Shown here one piece after another: positions 10,900 to 23,333 of a DNA stretch of 64,000 nucleotides (positions are counted from its first letter, which is position 1; the number at the start of each line of letters is the position of its first letter). The stretch is taken from the NCBI GenBank assembly GCA_020631735.1, contig CM036170.1, positions 69,827,737 through 69,891,736 of the forward strand. Reading direction: 5' to 3'. The notes below the pieces were generated by a model. It did no database searches. It was given only the letters and a program-made list of their open reading frames with translations, and was not told the DNA's origin. A program made the translations under genes and the position numbers. Source of the DNA: Saccharum officinarum. Its lineage: Eukaryota > Streptophyta > Magnoliopsida > Poales > Poaceae.

Positions 10900-13800
10900 T
10901 TGGATGTAATAATAGGAATGAACTGGATGAAAGACTGGGGAGCAGTCATAGATACAAGCAGTCGATTGCTTACCCTTAAGGATCCGCAGGCAGAGGGTAC
11001 TTTTCAGGTACCATTGCCCAAAAGAACAGACCTTGTGAGTGTGACCTGTGCCATGGAAGTTGTTCCTATCCACCAGATCCCGGTAGTGTGTGAGTTCCCG
11101 GATGTGTTTCCAGAAGAGTTACCTGGCCTTCCTCCAGATAGAGATGTTGAGTTTGGAATCGAGTTGATCCCCGGAACAGCTCCTATTTCGAGGAGACCCT
11201 ATCGGATGCCTCCGGATGAGTTAGCTGAGTTGAAAAAGCAACTGGAAGAATTGCTAAAGAAGGGGTTTATCCGACCAAGTAAGTCTGAATGGGGATGTCC
11301 TGCCTTGTTCGTGAAGAAAAAGAAAGAGGGTACTCTAAGAATGTGTGTGGATTATCGACCTCTTAATGCTGTAACTATCAAGAATAAATATCCTTTGCCT
11401 CATATCGATGTTTTGTTTGATCAGTTGGCTAAAGCTAGAGTGTTCTCCAAGATAGACCTAAGATCAGGGTATCATCAGATAAAGATCAGGCCACAAGATG
11501 TCCCGAAAACCGCCTTTTCTACCAGATACGGGTTGTACGAGTATCTTGTTATGTCCTTTGGCTTAACAAATGCTCCTGCATACTTTATGTATCTGATGAA
11601 TACGGTTTTCATGCCAGAGTTGGACAAGTTTGTAGTTGTCTTCATTGATGACATTCTAGTATACTCTGAGAATGAGAAAGATCATGAAGAACATCTGAGA
11701 ATTGTCTTGACCAGACTAAGAGATCATAAGTTGTATGCTAAGTTCAGCAAATGTGAATTTTGGTTGAAGAAAGTTCCTTTCCTTGGTCATATTCTATCTG
11801 AGAATGGAGTTTCGGTAGATCCGAGCAAAGTGCAAGAGGTTATGGATTGGAAAACTCCAACCACAGTGCCAGAAGTCAGGAGTTTCCTAGGGTTAGCTGG
11901 TTACTATCGCCGCTTTATCCCAGACTTCTCGAAGATTGCTAAGCCAATGACAAGTCTGTTACAGAAAGATCATAAGTTCGTGTGGACAGAGGAGTGTGAG
12001 ACAGCTTTCCACACCTTGCGGAAACTGTTGACCACTACTCCAGTTCTTGCACAGCCAGACATCGAGAAACCTTTTGATGTGTTCTGTGACGCCTCAAAAA
12101 CAGGATTAGGCTGTGTTCTAATGCAAGAAGGAAGAGTCATTGCTTATGCCTCCCGTCAGTTGAGAAAACATGAAATCAATTATCCGACACATGATCTTGA
12201 GCTTGCCGCCGTGGTGCATGCCTTAAAGATTTGGAGACACTATTTACTTGGTAATGTGTGCAATGTTTTCACCGATCATAAGAGTCTCAAGTACATTTTC
12301 ACCCAACCAGAATTGAACATGAGACAGCGAAGATGGTTAGAACTAATTAAAGATTACAACTTGAATGTACAGTATCACCCTGGGAAAGCCAATGTGGTAG
12401 CCGATGCTCTGAGTAGAAAGTCGCATTGTCTGAATATGCAACCCTTACTCGAAGATGGTTTTAATCTAATGCACCCTGTCGTGTTACATAGTATTCAGAT
12501 CAGTTGCACCTTGGAGAGTAAGATAATAGAAGGTCAGAAAGCAGACAAAGGGATATTCCACATCAAAAGGAAAATTAAAGAAGAACCTTCAAAACACTTC
12601 AGAGTGGACGAGCAGGACGTGTTGTGGTTCGACAACCGTCTTGTTGTTCCAAAGGATAGAGAGCTTAAGAATAAAATTATGGATGAAGCTCATCACTCTA
12701 AGTTATCCATTCATCCTGGCAGTAGTAAAATGTATCAAGAACTAAGACCTCGTTTTTGGTGGACAAAGATGAAGAAGGAAATTGCAGCCTATGTGGCCCG
12801 ATGTGACACATGTTGTCGAGTGAAAGCTATTCACATGAAACCTGCTGGATTGTTGCAACCTTTGTCAGTACCTAGTTGGAAGTGGGATGATATAAGTATG
12901 GATTTCATCACAGGTTTGCCCACTACTCAGAAAGGCCATGATTCGATTTGGGTAATCGTGGATCGTCTTACCAAGACCGCTCACTTTTTGCCTGTCAAGA
13001 CAGTTTATAGACCACCTCAATATGCCGAGAAGTATATTGCGGAGATTGTGAGATTGCATGGCATACCGAAGACTATAGTGTCTGACAGAGGATCCCAGTT
13101 CACTGCTCACTTTTGGGAGCATTTGCACAAAGGTTTGGGGACTAGTCTGATTCGTAGCACTGCCTATCATCCTCAAACAGATGGTCAGACTGAAAGAGTT
13201 AATGCTGTTTTAGAAGATATGTTGAGAGCTTGTGTGTTGTCTTCCAGAGGTTCATGGGAGTCATGGTTACCTCTAGCAGAATTCGCATATAATAATAGCT
13301 ATCAAGAAAGTATCAAAATGGCACCTTTTGAGGCTTTGTATGGACGAAAGTGTAGAACACCTTTAAACTGGATTGAGCCAGGGGAAAGAAGGTATTATGG
13401 TATTGACTTCGTGGAAGAAGCCGAAAAGAAAGTTCATATCATTCGGCAAAATATGAGAGCAGCTCAGTCACGTCAGAAAAGATATGCGGATAAAAGAAGG
13501 AGACCACTTGTGTTTGAAGTTGGAGACTATGTTTATCTGAAAGTCACGCCAATGAAGAAGAAGCGGTTTGGATTACGCAGAAAGCTTGCCGCCAGATTTG
13601 TCGGACCCTACAAAATTTTAGAAAGAAAGGGTCCAGTGGCTTACAAATTGGAATTACCAGAATCAATGGATGTTATATTCCCAGTTTTTCACATATCACA
13701 TCTCAAGAAATGTTTGCGCGTTCCAGAGGAAATAATTGAACCCCGAAGCACAAAACTTAAGTCAGATCTGGTGTATCGTGAGCAGCCAATTCGAGTTTTG

Positions 13801-13989
13801 GATTCCAAAGAAAGGGCTACTCGAAACAGTATGGTGAAAACATATAAGATACAATGGAGTCATCATGATGAGGGAGATGCATCGTGGGAAACGGGTGAAT
13901 ACCTACAAAAAGCATACGAAGATTTTTATAATGAATGGTTCGTAACCCAAATCTTGGGACGAGATTTTTATAAGGGGGGAGGGCTGTAA
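10900..13989 (+). CDS. pol: Pol: protease end, reverse transcriptase, RNase H, integrase, chromodomain
   Basis: About 1029 residues, opening without an ATG in the second half of protease (DVIIGMNWM). Reverse transcriptase spans ~95-275, with Asp186 ([10 protein letters not shown]) and the FIDD box at 248-251. RNase H is ~395-510, with DASKTGLG and the DALSRK boundary. Integrase has the HHCC zinc region at ~605-650 and catalytic D668, D729, E765 with D-35-E spacing. A chromodomain-like segment at ~964-1012 ([18 protein letters not shown]) places it among chromoviruses; in that group it targets integration to modified chromatin. The stop codon TAA overlaps the first bases of the 3' LTR, and the polypurine tract encodes the final glycines. 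Reaching this frame from gag needs a frame change near 10888. Confidence 0.93.
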   Translation: MDVIIGMNWMKDWGAVIDTSSRLLTLKDPQAEGTFQVPLPKRTDLVSVTCAMEVVPIHQIPVVCEFPDVFPEELPGLPPDRDVEFGIELIPGTAPISRRPYRMPPDELAELKKQLEELLKKGFIRPSKSEWGCPALFVKKKKEGTLRMCVDYRPLNAVTIKNKYPLPHIDVLFDQLAKARVFSKIDLRSGYHQIKIRPQDVPKTAFSTRYGLYEYLVMSFGLTNAPAYFMYLMNTVFMPELDKFVVVFIDDILVYSENEKDHEEHLRIVLTRLRDHKLYAKFSKCEFWLKKVPFLGHILSENGVSVDPSKVQEVMDWKTPTTVPEVRSFLGLAGYYRRFIPDFSKIAKPMTSLLQKDHKFVWTEECETAFHTLRKLLTTTPVLAQPDIEKPFDVFCDASKTGLGCVLMQEGRVIAYASRQLRKHEINYPTHDLELAAVVHALKIWRHYLLGNVCNVFTDHKSLKYIFTQPELNMRQRRWLELIKDYNLNVQYHPGKANVVADALSRKSHCLNMQPLLEDGFNLMHPVVLHSIQISCTLESKIIEGQKADKGIFHIKRKIKEEPSKHFRVDEQDVLWFDNRLVVPKDRELKNKIMDEAHHSKLSIHPGSSKMYQELRPRFWWTKMKKEIAAYVARCDTCCRVKAIHMKPAGLLQPLSVPSWKWDDISMDFITGLPTTQKGHDSIWVIVDRLTKTAHFLPVKTVYRPPQYAEKYIAEIVRLHGIPKTIVSDRGSQFTAHFWEHLHKGLGTSLIRSTAYHPQTDGQTERVNAVLEDMLRACVLSSRGSWESWLPLAEFAYNNSYQESIKMAPFEALYGRKCRTPLNWIEPGERRYYGIDFVEEAEKKVHIIRQNMRAAQSRQKRYADKRRRPLVFEVGDYVYLKVTPMKKKRFGLRRKLAARFVGPYKILERKGPVAYKLELPESMDVIFPVFHISHLKKCLRVPEEIIEPRSTKLKSDLVYREQPIRVLDSKERATRNSMVKTYKIQWSHHDEGDASWETGEYLQKAYEDFYNEWFVTQILGRDFYKGGGL
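13971..13984 (+). other. Polypurine tract
   Basis: TAAGGGGGGAGGGC directly precedes the 3' LTR start and lies within the last codons of pol. It is the expected plus-strand primer. Confidence 0.9.
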
Positions 13990-16900
13990 CACTCCGGTGT
14001 TACGCAAGCATTTGCATTGCAAATCATGAGCATAACATGTCATGGCATTTATAATCATATGTGCTTAGGGTGTACCTTTATTAAACTAAAATTTTGGAAA
14101 CTAGTATTGCTTAACATGTTGTGATAATGTAATAATGACATTCATCAAATTTGTGCAACGATAAATTTCATATCACTTATAATTATAAGGAAAATTTTTG
14201 GAGCCACTAAATCACTCAAAGTTTTGTCAAAGATTTGTTTTAAAAATGTATTTGAAAATATTCAAAAATCCTCTCTAAATTAGCTTTTATTCTTCAATTC
14301 AAAATCTATTGGAAATTTTTAGTTGGCCCCTTAATCAAAGTTGTAGAGAATTAAATTCTAAGCAACTTTTATTTTTGGGTCATTTTCAGAAAAGGTCCTT
14401 TTCTTGCTCAAAATGAGATTTGAAAACAATTATTTGAAATTATTTGAAAACATGAAAATAGAAATTTAATTTCTAACCTAAACAGGCCGCCGCCTCGCTT
14501 TCGGCCCGTTGGCCGAATCGGCCCGCGCCACCCCGCGCGCGCGCGCGCCGCAGCCGCCGCCTCGGCCCGGCCCGCGTCCGCTCGGCCCGGCCTGCCTCTG
14601 CGCCGCTCCTCCTCTTCCCGCTCGCCCCGTGCCTCGCTGTCCACCGCGGCAGAGAGCTCCCACCGCGTGGCGTTCATGCGCCGTTGGAGCCGCCGCGCGT
14701 CGCCTCCGCTCTGCCCTCCTGCCAGCTCGAGCGCGCTCAAGTGCGCCTGCCCAAACCCTCCTTGCCCCCTCACTCGCACTCCCGCTCGTCATCCACTTCC
14801 CCTCTCCAAAACCGAGCGGGCGAGCGGCTCACCTCCGGGAGCTCCACCTTCGCTCCCCCGTTCCGACGTCGACCCTCCACCGCGACCAAATTCGTCTTGC
14901 ACCAAGCTTCGCCACTCCCTTGCCTCCTCCGAACGAGCGCCACCATCGCCTTGCTCACTCCGGTAGGACACCAATTTGGCTTCCTCGCCGCGCCACCGTG
15001 ACGGAGCCGCCGCGCTTGCGCTCTGGCCACCGTCGCCTCCGCTCCTCCCCATCTCTCTCGAACTGCTCGACGATGTTCACCGTGTCCCCGCGATAGTGTT
15101 GCGCGCCTCGCCTTGCTCGCTCGGGCACGGAAGCGGCCGTTGGCCGTCGGCCACCGCCACGTCGTCGTGGCTCCGAACGCCGACGAGGGCGCCCTGTTTT
15201 TCCCCCGTCGGTCGTCGCTGGGCTGCGCCTGTGGGCCGCGCCCCGAGCAGGCCGGCTCGACCGTTCCCCCCCCGCGCGCGGTGCCAGGCCGAGAAAGGCC
15301 ATGGGCCGGTTTACTTCCCCGGGCCGGCCCAGTTTTAAAAATAAAAATCGTTTTCTGTTTTCTTTTATTATTCATGATGAAAAATATTGTGGAAAATGTT
15401 TTTGTATTCATTTGAGCTCCAAAAATTGTGAAATAAATTTCTAGGGATTCATTGGAACCAGATCTACAATCTAAAAATATTGCATGTCATTTTTGGAATA
15501 CTTTTCTGTAGAGCTTTAATTAATCCTTGATATTGCTGATATCTTGTAAAATGGCTAGTAAATCCTATATGTATCAGAAAAAATATGATTTCAAGTTTGT
15601 TAATCTTCTTATATCATGTACTTCCTAGGAAAAATATGTTTTATGCATGTGCTGTGGGAAAATGTTGAGGTGTAGTTCAAGTGCCTTTAATGGCTGATTT
15701 TTGTTATTTTTGCTAGAGAGCAAACTTTGTATAAAACATGCATGTGATAATTTTTGTACAGTCATAGTATGCTATGAAGAACCTAGGAAAAATATTAATT
15801 CTGTTGTTTGACACTTTTCATAGTACAAAGTAATTTCATGCTCATTTTTATGCCATAGCTTGTCATTTTTGTATAGGATAGTTTACTTATCCAAATGCCA
15901 TGAAATTTTTATGGTAGTCTGTTTAGAGTAGTATTATGCTACTGTAATTTTCTTAGATTTTTAGGAGCATCAGAAATATATGTTGCTATTCAAACCTATT
16001 ATTATTACTTAGGGTTTAAGCAAGTGTTGCTTTAAGTGTGATTAAGAAATTAGTAAGGCTTTGGTGTATCTTTGAAGCATTTCATAAGATAGGTTAACTT
16101 AACATAATAGTAGTAGAAGAGAATGCAGTAGATGACATGTGCTTGTAGTGTATAGTTTCTTGGATGATGTTGACTACCTTGCATTTCAACATATTCATTG
16201 CATTCATCTCCTTCGATGCACGCTTGCATAATCACTTACGCGCATTGCATCATACAGGATCGCAAACCGAGAACCCAGTCGTCTTACCCGAGGAGCCAGA
16301 GGAGCAGATTGAGGTGCAGCAGCAGGAGGTGACAGAAGCCGAAGAAGAGGTCGGTGAAGATCTCCCGGAGTGCCCCGATCACCGTCCGAGTTCCTTCGAG
16401 AGAGGCAAGCCCTGGAGCATTTCTCTCTCGGTTTGCAAATAATTTATTATTAACTTTACTTAATTTGATGCATTACGTTTAGGAGTTGTTTGCAAACGTT
16501 GCTGCATTATACCTTGCTTACCTTTGTTATACTATATCCTTGTTACCCTGGTACCCGCAGTCGAGTCAATGCTTAGCTGGCTTAGACCGGTAGAAGTCGG
16601 GTGATTTCCTGTCACCTGCGAGCTATAGGTGGTTACCTGGATCTGCTTGGATGACTATGAAGTCATGGTATAACTAAGTGTGAAATAAACTTGAGACCGG
16701 GCGGAAACTTGCAGGGTTTCGGACTGTAGTGTTTTCCGTCTGTGTCGATTAAGGACCGTCCGTTGTTGTCCCTCGGGTCATGTTGAACGCATGCCTCACA
16801 TTTAGCTGGCCGGATAAAGTACCTTCCGACCGCGAAACTGGGAGATTATTCGGGCCGAGTGAATTGCCCGCAACGCACTGTACCGGAGCAGTAGTGGCAG

Positions 16901-17877
16901 GATACGGGGGCGCGATGATAAGGCCAAAGAGCAGTCGGGCGGCCCCCGGGTACAAGTGGTTCCTGGCAAGCTCGCGACTTTACCTGAATGGTTGACTCGG
17001 CGACCAACACCTCACTTTAGCGGGTGAGTGAGGTTTGTGTGAGGAATAACTTACCAGCTGGTTAATAATTGATTCGAATCACCATCGTTCACTGGATAGT
17101 GAACACTTGACTTGAGCTACTTCATCGTAGTAATATTGATGGAACACTTGGACAGTTATATGAATTATGACATAATGGAAGTTGTTAATGATCATTGGTT
17201 ATCATTACCTGATTAATTAAATGTTACTTTAGTACATGTGCAAATGTAGTTGACAGGTTAATAAAGAATTAACTTGATGCAAAGCTTTTGTAAAGGTTTT
17301 CCTAAATGCTAAAAAATGCCTTTTGCAAATGAGTCAGCTATCCCACCAGAAAGCCTATCATGTTTCCTTGGTGTCTCTTATTTCTGGTTTATGACGGGTA
17401 AGTCTAGCTGAGTACCTTCTCGTACTCAGGGCTTTGTTCCCACTTGTTGCAGATGGATAGATGTACTATGGCTATTGTATCAACTGTCTCTATCCTGCGA
17501 TGGGCGAAGCATAGGACCATGGGCAATGGTCATTCATTACTTCTCGTCTGATGCTTTTGCTGGAGATGATCACAAGCTGGCACTTTATTCCAAAATGTGG
17601 TGTGTGTGCGTGATTTGAACTATCGCTTCCGCTACTTTTATTCAAACCTGGTTTGTAATAACTATGTTTAAACTCCGATGTATTTTATGCCGCGAACATT
17701 TATGTAACTTATGATGGTAACCGTTAAACTTAGTATGATCTTGGCTGTTATGTGAAATGGTTTGAAATCCGTCGAGATTTCACGGACTACCGGGTTATAC
17801 GGGCTTAAGTTTGTTAAATTGTCCTTCCGTTGGATGATTTCCTACTTAATCTCGTATAATTGGGCGGTTCTGTTACA
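13985..17877 (+). repeat. 3' LTR of chromovirus
   Basis: 3893 bp, nearly identical to 3470-7352 with scattered single-base and short indel differences (for example an expanded GC run near 14535). It ends TGTTACA, followed by the target site GTTAC. Confidence 0.95.
16258..16404 (+). other. Acidic mini-exon-like segment in 3' LTR
   Basis: Here the acceptor-like CATACAG is intact, followed by 147 open nt encoding a Glu/Gln-rich peptide in the frame entered with one base carried over, then GCAAGC. Confidence 0.45.
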
Positions 17878-19752
17878 GTTACTTACTCCTATGTGATACA
17901 AACTACTTTAAGCATAATATACAAGATATAGTGCAAGAATGTAAGGGGTAGCGAATTGATTCTTATACCGATGGTGTAGAGATGAGAAGTGACCAAAGAA
18001 TCAATCACATATAATCACAAAGAGAATCCTCGGCAAGAGATGACACACGATTTTTTTTACCGAGGTTCACTTGCTTCCCGGCAAACTACTCCTCGTTGTG
18101 GTGATGCACCCACTTGATGGATCGCGAGCTAATTGACTATCAAGAGTCAAACCCTCAGCGGGTGCCGCACATCTACTCACAAGATGGGGATCCTCCAAGC
18201 CACGAGCTCCACTAGAGTAACCAATTTGTGAACTCCCGCGGGAAAGGCTCAAGAACCCCTCACAATCACTTGGTGAGGCTCGAAACAATCTCCAATCACG
18301 ACCTCAACACCACCGCTGCTCCAAGTCATCTAGGATGTCGGGAAACACCCAAGAGTAACAAGAAATCCACAGCCAACTCAATGGATCAAGTGCCACTAGA
18401 TGCATATCACTAAGCAATGCACTTGAATCTCACTCAATCTTATTAGAGTATGCAACCAAGCAAGAAGATGAGTGGAGGGAAAGTTCTCTAGCTCAAAGTA
18501 TATCTCAAGTGTTCAAAGAGTCAGAGAGAGAGCTCCCAAATCTGGCCAAGCAACTATTTATAAGCATCCCCAAAGAATAGAGCTGTTAGGCTCGAGATGT
18601 CGCTCTGCTCGCGTTGACCGGACGCGCTGGTCTGATCGATCGGACGTGGCCGATGTCCGGTCGCATCAGCGCGACTTCACCGATGCTTGCCACGTGTCCC
18701 TTTTTGAATCTCACTCGTTAGATTTTCAACGGTCACGAAACGTTACGCTCTCAGGTAAAGTGTGATCGGACGCGCTCCACGCTACGACCGAAGGCGCCGA
18801 TCGCACAGCGCCCGTGCCCGTGAAGCACCGACCGGACACGCTGCAGAACTGACCGGACGCGTTACACCCGGCGTCCGGTTAGAGTCCAGTAAGGGTCCAC
18901 TAGCGACCAGACGCGTCCGGTTGAACGTGACCGGATGCGCCACCGCGTCCGATCAACCACGTGAACTACATACCCTCTGAGCACCTGACCGGACGCGCCG
19001 ATCCCGCGAGTGATTGGACGCGCTGGTGCAAAACCCTAGCCCGTGTGCCTCTATAACATCTGCTACTGATCGGACGCGTCCGGTTAAATCGAGACCACGT
19101 TCGGTTCAGCGTCCGGTCACCCCAGTGACCTCCGTTCGTCTCTGTTTCTATCCATGATGAATTAGAGAAAATCTCCGCCACCGGTGTAGTGAAAAAAATG
19201 CATTTCACTTCCACAAATAAACGCTGAATCCCACCGAGAGGAACCTAAACCCCTCTCTACCGCTCAAACTCCACCGCCTTCGCAAATGTGCTAACACCAC
19301 CAGGTGTTCACCATCATGTGCATGTATGTTAGCATTTTCACAATCATTTTTTAAGGCATTATGTTAGCCCTCTACTATGTCATAATGCATATGCTCAAGA
19401 TGATGACCTAGTAGCACTTAATTCATGAGCTAACCGTGATTGCCCCTCTTGATAGTCGGCTATCAATCCTAAACCCGGTCAATCACTTCTCTACTCATCT
19501 TAGACCGGCAAAAGCAAACCCTATGATTATACCTTTGCCTTGATCATTTTGTTCCATGTCCATCTCCTCATGCTTGATCACCATGATCATCATTTCATGT
19601 GCATCTCCACTATGATCGTCATTTCATGTCCATGCACCATCATGCTCCTTGCTCCTTCATCACATGTGTTGTTATGCCTAACTCAATTCACTTAACATAA
19701 TGACATTAGCAACTTGGTATCATTAATTACCAAAACCAAACTTGGGCTTTCA
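17878..19752 (-). repeat. SIRE-type Copia solo LTR, second part
   Basis: Continuation of 3268-3469 after the chromovirus. It ends GGGCTTTCA, the inverted match of TGAAAG, followed by the CCCGC target duplication. The total LTR is about 2.07 kb. It shares text with the Copia LTR at 35580-37210: a 'ccgaggttcac'-type block, 'caccaagtgatt'-like segments and the repeated CCGGACGCG motif. Confidence 0.85.
18614..19110. repeat. Degenerate CpG-rich GACCGGACGCG repeats in solo LTR
   Basis: About a dozen imperfect copies of GACCGGACGCG(C/T)C and its complement are spread irregularly through 500 bases. The same motif array occurs at 36350-36770 in the other Copia LTR. Confidence 0.8.
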
Positions 19753-21514
19753 CCCGCGCGCTATCGCATTTTTGCACAAAGGCCCTCGTACTAACCACGA
19801 ATAGCACGACCACCAAGCGCCCTATTCCCGCAGTCAGCACCTTTGCGCTAAGGCTCTCGTCTAAACCTGCATTCGCATCGGGGAGGTCCCTGACGCCCCC
19901 ATGCTCACCGGCGCAGCACCGGGCGGCACTGGCCGGCCACCTAGGGTTCCCAGCGGCCCAACCTCCATCTACAAACCTAGCGCCTACGCTAAGCGAGGGT
20001 ACGGGAGCAGCAGAGCTCTCGAAAGCGGTGGCCACGGTGAGTTGCCGCTCGTGACGGTGGTGCGACCATTTCAGCCACCCTAGGCCACCGCACGGCTACC
20101 TAGCTAGTGCGTGAGCATCCTTAGCTTACTCTAGGCTCAGCTGCAGCGTTCGTTGAAGCTGAGGGTGGCGGAGAAGGCTGGCCGTGTGCGACCCGAGGGG
20201 TGCGGTGGCGCTTCGTGATGGCACGGCCACGTCAGCAGCTCTGATGAGGCGGTAAGGGTACGGGTGAGGTGTGCAGGGTGGCAAGGGAGTTGAGCCAAAA
20301 CTAGCGGTGCAGGTGGATTGGCTGTAGCGGCTTCGGGGTTGTTGCCTTCAGCCTATGCCGCTCTCGGCCTTATCGACCCGGCTGCGAGAAAACACCAAAA
20401 TTGGCACTAGGTCGTGCATGGTTCAAAGCGAGATGGAGGAGGGAGCTAGCGCACCTACTGGCGACAACACAGATGTGAAGAATCGGCTCAATGTGCTCTC
20501 TCGTTGGTGAATTGAGGACGAGCGGTGCCAGCGGAAACAACAAGGGAAGGGGGGTTGGCAGGACTGTGCTCAGCGCGACGCTCTTCAGGGCAGGGTGCAA
20601 GCCGCAGGCGGACACGATGGCGAGGCGACGGCTCTGCGTAGCAAGACCGAGCCTACACGCGCACGAGTGGAAGTAAAGGCAGCGGCGGCGGCGTAGAGCT
20701 GGGCAGAGGGGAGGGGCCGAGCGGCAAGGCACCACAGCCAGCTGCTAGCCAGCAGGCGACTAGTGGCTCGCTGTGGCCAGCCCCTGCCAAGCCAAGGCAG
20801 GCCTGGCTAGCCTAGCACTGTAGCGTGGCGCGCAGGACGCGGCCAGGCACGCGACGCGAAGTGGCCATGCACGGTGACCACGCGCACAGAGTCGGGCAAC
20901 TGAGGCACATGCTCATGCATGATTTTTAAAGCGGCCATGAAAACTAAACGGTTGGGCTTGGAACGGAATGACCTTCACCATTGCCTAGAGGATACACTAA
21001 GCTATCAACACGAGCTAAAACATGGCATCATTTCTTAACTATTTTTTTCACAAAATTAATCTCCCAACATAGCATTGTCACCCCGCTTCGGACTGCGAAC
21101 ATCAGAAGTTCTAACAGGGGTCAGAAGTTCTGATGTTCGCGCAAGGCAGAACTCCTATGCGCGAAACTCAGAAGTTCTGGTAGGGGGTCAGAAGTTTTGC
21201 TTTCCGAGCTATCGAAAGCGCCAGCTAGCGATATTATTTCTTGACAACAAGTGTTGCATTGACATCTATACATTTTGCACTTCAAACTTTATTTAGGTGT
21301 CACATATATGTTCTATAGTATTTTTGTTCATGAAAATTTGGTTTCCGCCCTTACTTGATATAAAATGCAACATTGGACTACTTTTCAATTTAACATTTTA
21401 TTGATTATTTTGGATTATGAGATTTTATCTTCACACTTGATCATATGCAATAACACATAAACATGATGCTTAGTTTAGTGAGTTGTTTTACGCTGTAACA
21501 CGGAGGGTGTTACA
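19753..21514 (-). repeat. Minus-strand chromovirus-type LTR, 5' part
   Basis: Read on the minus strand it starts at 21514 with TGTAACACCCTCCGTGTTAC, very like the start of the intact element's LTR (TGTAACACTCCGGTGTTACG). It passes through an AT-rich zone, then a GC-rich block, and joins 3267 across the CCCGC duplication. No gene is recognised in it. Confidence 0.65.
21085..21205. repeat. CAGAAGTTCT short repeats
   Basis: Four or five imperfect copies of TCAGAAGTTCTG lie at 15-45 base spacing inside the minus-strand LTR. Confidence 0.75.
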
Positions 21515-21516
21515 AC

Positions 21517-21721
21517 TGCGGACTCCCGGGAGTCACGGCCATGGCCTGCCTCGGCGCCGCGCGCTGCGTGCTCACGGACGTCACCGCACTGCTGCCGGGC
21601 CTCAAGGCCAACGCGGGCATAGGCCGAGGCGAAGCAGAGGTCAGGGCACGCCGAGGCGTCCGCGGGCGGGCTGTGTCTGACGGAGGAGGTGCGGACTTGA
21701 CGTGCGTATGCGTTCGTGTAC
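21517..21721 (+). pseudogene. Methyltransferase-like gene fragment (METTL21-type)
   Basis: A frame beginning GLPGVTAMACLGAARCVLTDV, then LLPGLKANA, resembles the SAM-binding region of small protein-lysine methyltransferases (GLPG...LGA..VxLTD...LxxN). Only about 40 residues look conserved before the frame degrades. It is bounded by an LTR on the left and a solo LTR on the right, so it is a remnant or captured piece. Assignment is by motif only. Confidence 0.4.
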
Positions 21722-22287
21722 TGTAACACCCTAAAATTTGGTGTGATTTAAAAATAGGTGAATATGATTTATTATGCAATTTTGTGAGCATACAAACTTA
21801 GAATAATAATAATTTTTATTAATTTAAAATCAAATATAAGGGTAGAAACATGATTGAGCATTCATGTTGCTGCATTTGAATTTTTGTATTGAGTGGTTTG
21901 AATTAAATTCAAAAGAGGATTCAAAATCTTTTGGAAAATGCTTTGAAATATTGGAAAAGAAAAAAAAAAGAAAAGGAAATCATCTCCTATTCGGTTTTGA
22001 CCCAGCACTCTGGCCCGGCCTTATTCTCCTCCGCAGCCCGACCGCTCAGCCCGAGCCCAGCAGCGCGCGGTCATTTCCTTTCCCCGCGTCCCGCTTTGGG
22101 CCGAGCCCAGCCAGCGGCCTGGCTCACGCGCGTGCGCCTTCCTTGCTCTACCGTCGCTGACGTCACGGGCCCACGTGTCAGGGTTTCCTTCTTCCTCCCC
22201 ACGCCGACGTCGGATTCCTTTCCGTGTTGCCACCGATCGAATCCGCCCCTCCAATCTCTTTCTTTCTTGTTTAGAGCACCACCGGGC

Positions 22288-22294
22288 TATATAA
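22288..22294 (+). promoter_or_regulatory. TATA box of solo LTR
   Basis: TATATAA within GGGCTATATAATCCGAGC, followed by a pyrimidine-rich stretch. It is a good candidate for the LTR promoter, with transcription starting near 22320. Confidence 0.55.
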
Positions 22295-23333
22295 TCCGAG
22301 CTCCCGCACCCCTCCGCTTCCATCTCGTCCCCTCGAAGCCGTCGTGGCCCTTGTGAGCATCATCGCCGCAAGCACGAGCCCTACCCGCCGCCATTGAGGT
22401 CGATTCATCGATTTTGTCGCGTCTCCGATCTCGTAAGCTAGCCTCCAAGCTTTGCGTCATGTTTCCGAAGCTACTGAGCCTTCTTTTCTTGTTCCTCATC
22501 AACTCATCTCGCTTTACCATGTTCACAGGAGTTCGCCACCGCCATCTCGAGCTCCACGCCGTTTTCGATCTGACCCCGTCTCCGTTTTCTACCTTGGTGA
22601 GTTCGCATCGAGCTTCTCGTTCATGTGGTACCGATAGCATGTCAAATGGTGGCCGAAAACGTCCGATTGGGTTGCGCCGGTGAGATTCCTCGCCGCCAGC
22701 CATGGAGGCCGCTGTGTAGTTCATCTCTTCCGCTGGCCGGTCCTCTCCCTCCTCCATCTAACGATCTCGGCCGTCCACTTTAAATCTGACGGTCAAAAAT
22801 CAAGGATACCCCTTCGGTCGTCAATTTTGTTAAAGAGCCCCTGTAAATTTTAAATATAGAACCCACGGTTCAAGGCGTATTCCCGAGTTACGTTTTCCTT
22901 TTCGTAAAGCGTAGTTTGATCGCGGTAACTTCAGAAATACGTTTTCACTTATTTACAGTTTTGTCACTAGGTTAATTCATGCATAGAATCTCCGTTTTAA
23001 CTCCGATTTGACCTGTTTAAATTGCGTTAGGTTTGTATTTGTGAGCTCTACATGTTAGTACCATTGTACAGTAGGTTTGTAATATTTTTATTTTTGATTT
23101 TGAATTAAAGTAATTATTTTTCTATAGGAAATCTTTGTAAATTTATAACTTCGTCGTTTTAGCTCCGTTTTTCGTGATCTTCGCGTCTATGTGATCCTAG
23201 GGAGTTGTAGATTCGTTTTAAGACTTTTTATCTTATTTTATTATTGTTGGTGTACTATTCTAATTATAATCTTGTTTGCTCTGTGCATGATTGCCTGTGG
23301 ATGCGTGTGTGTTGGGTTTATTGTCGAGTCCAG

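Larger units (their letters stand above)
3470..17877 (+). mobile_element. Full-length Ty3/gypsy chromovirus with extra H3-tail ORF
   Basis: A complete 14.4-kb LTR retrotransposon. Order: 5' LTR (3470-7352), primer binding site (7355), extra ORF (8142-9134), gag with the start of protease (9467-10897), pol (10900-13989), polypurine tract (13971-13984), 3' LTR (13985-17877). LTR termini are TGTAACA...TGTTACA. The flanking 5-bp target sites are GCTAC (3465-3469) and GTTAC (17878-17882), differing at one base. The two LTRs differ by only scattered substitutions and small indels, so insertion was recent. The C-terminal chromodomain-like region and long LTRs point to the Tekay/Del branch of chromoviruses. 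A one-base frame change in protease suggests this copy is no longer fully autonomous. It sits inside an older Copia solo LTR. Confidence 0.93.

Noticed and set aside
10885..10900. Programmed -1 frameshift site between gag and pol
   Set aside because: No X XXY YYZ slippery heptamer or obvious downstream structure is visible; a simple deletion explains it.
1069..21514. A confirmed target duplication for the minus-strand LTR
   Set aside because: Candidate 5-mers on the two sides do not match at the expected boundaries, so I leave its exact ends open.
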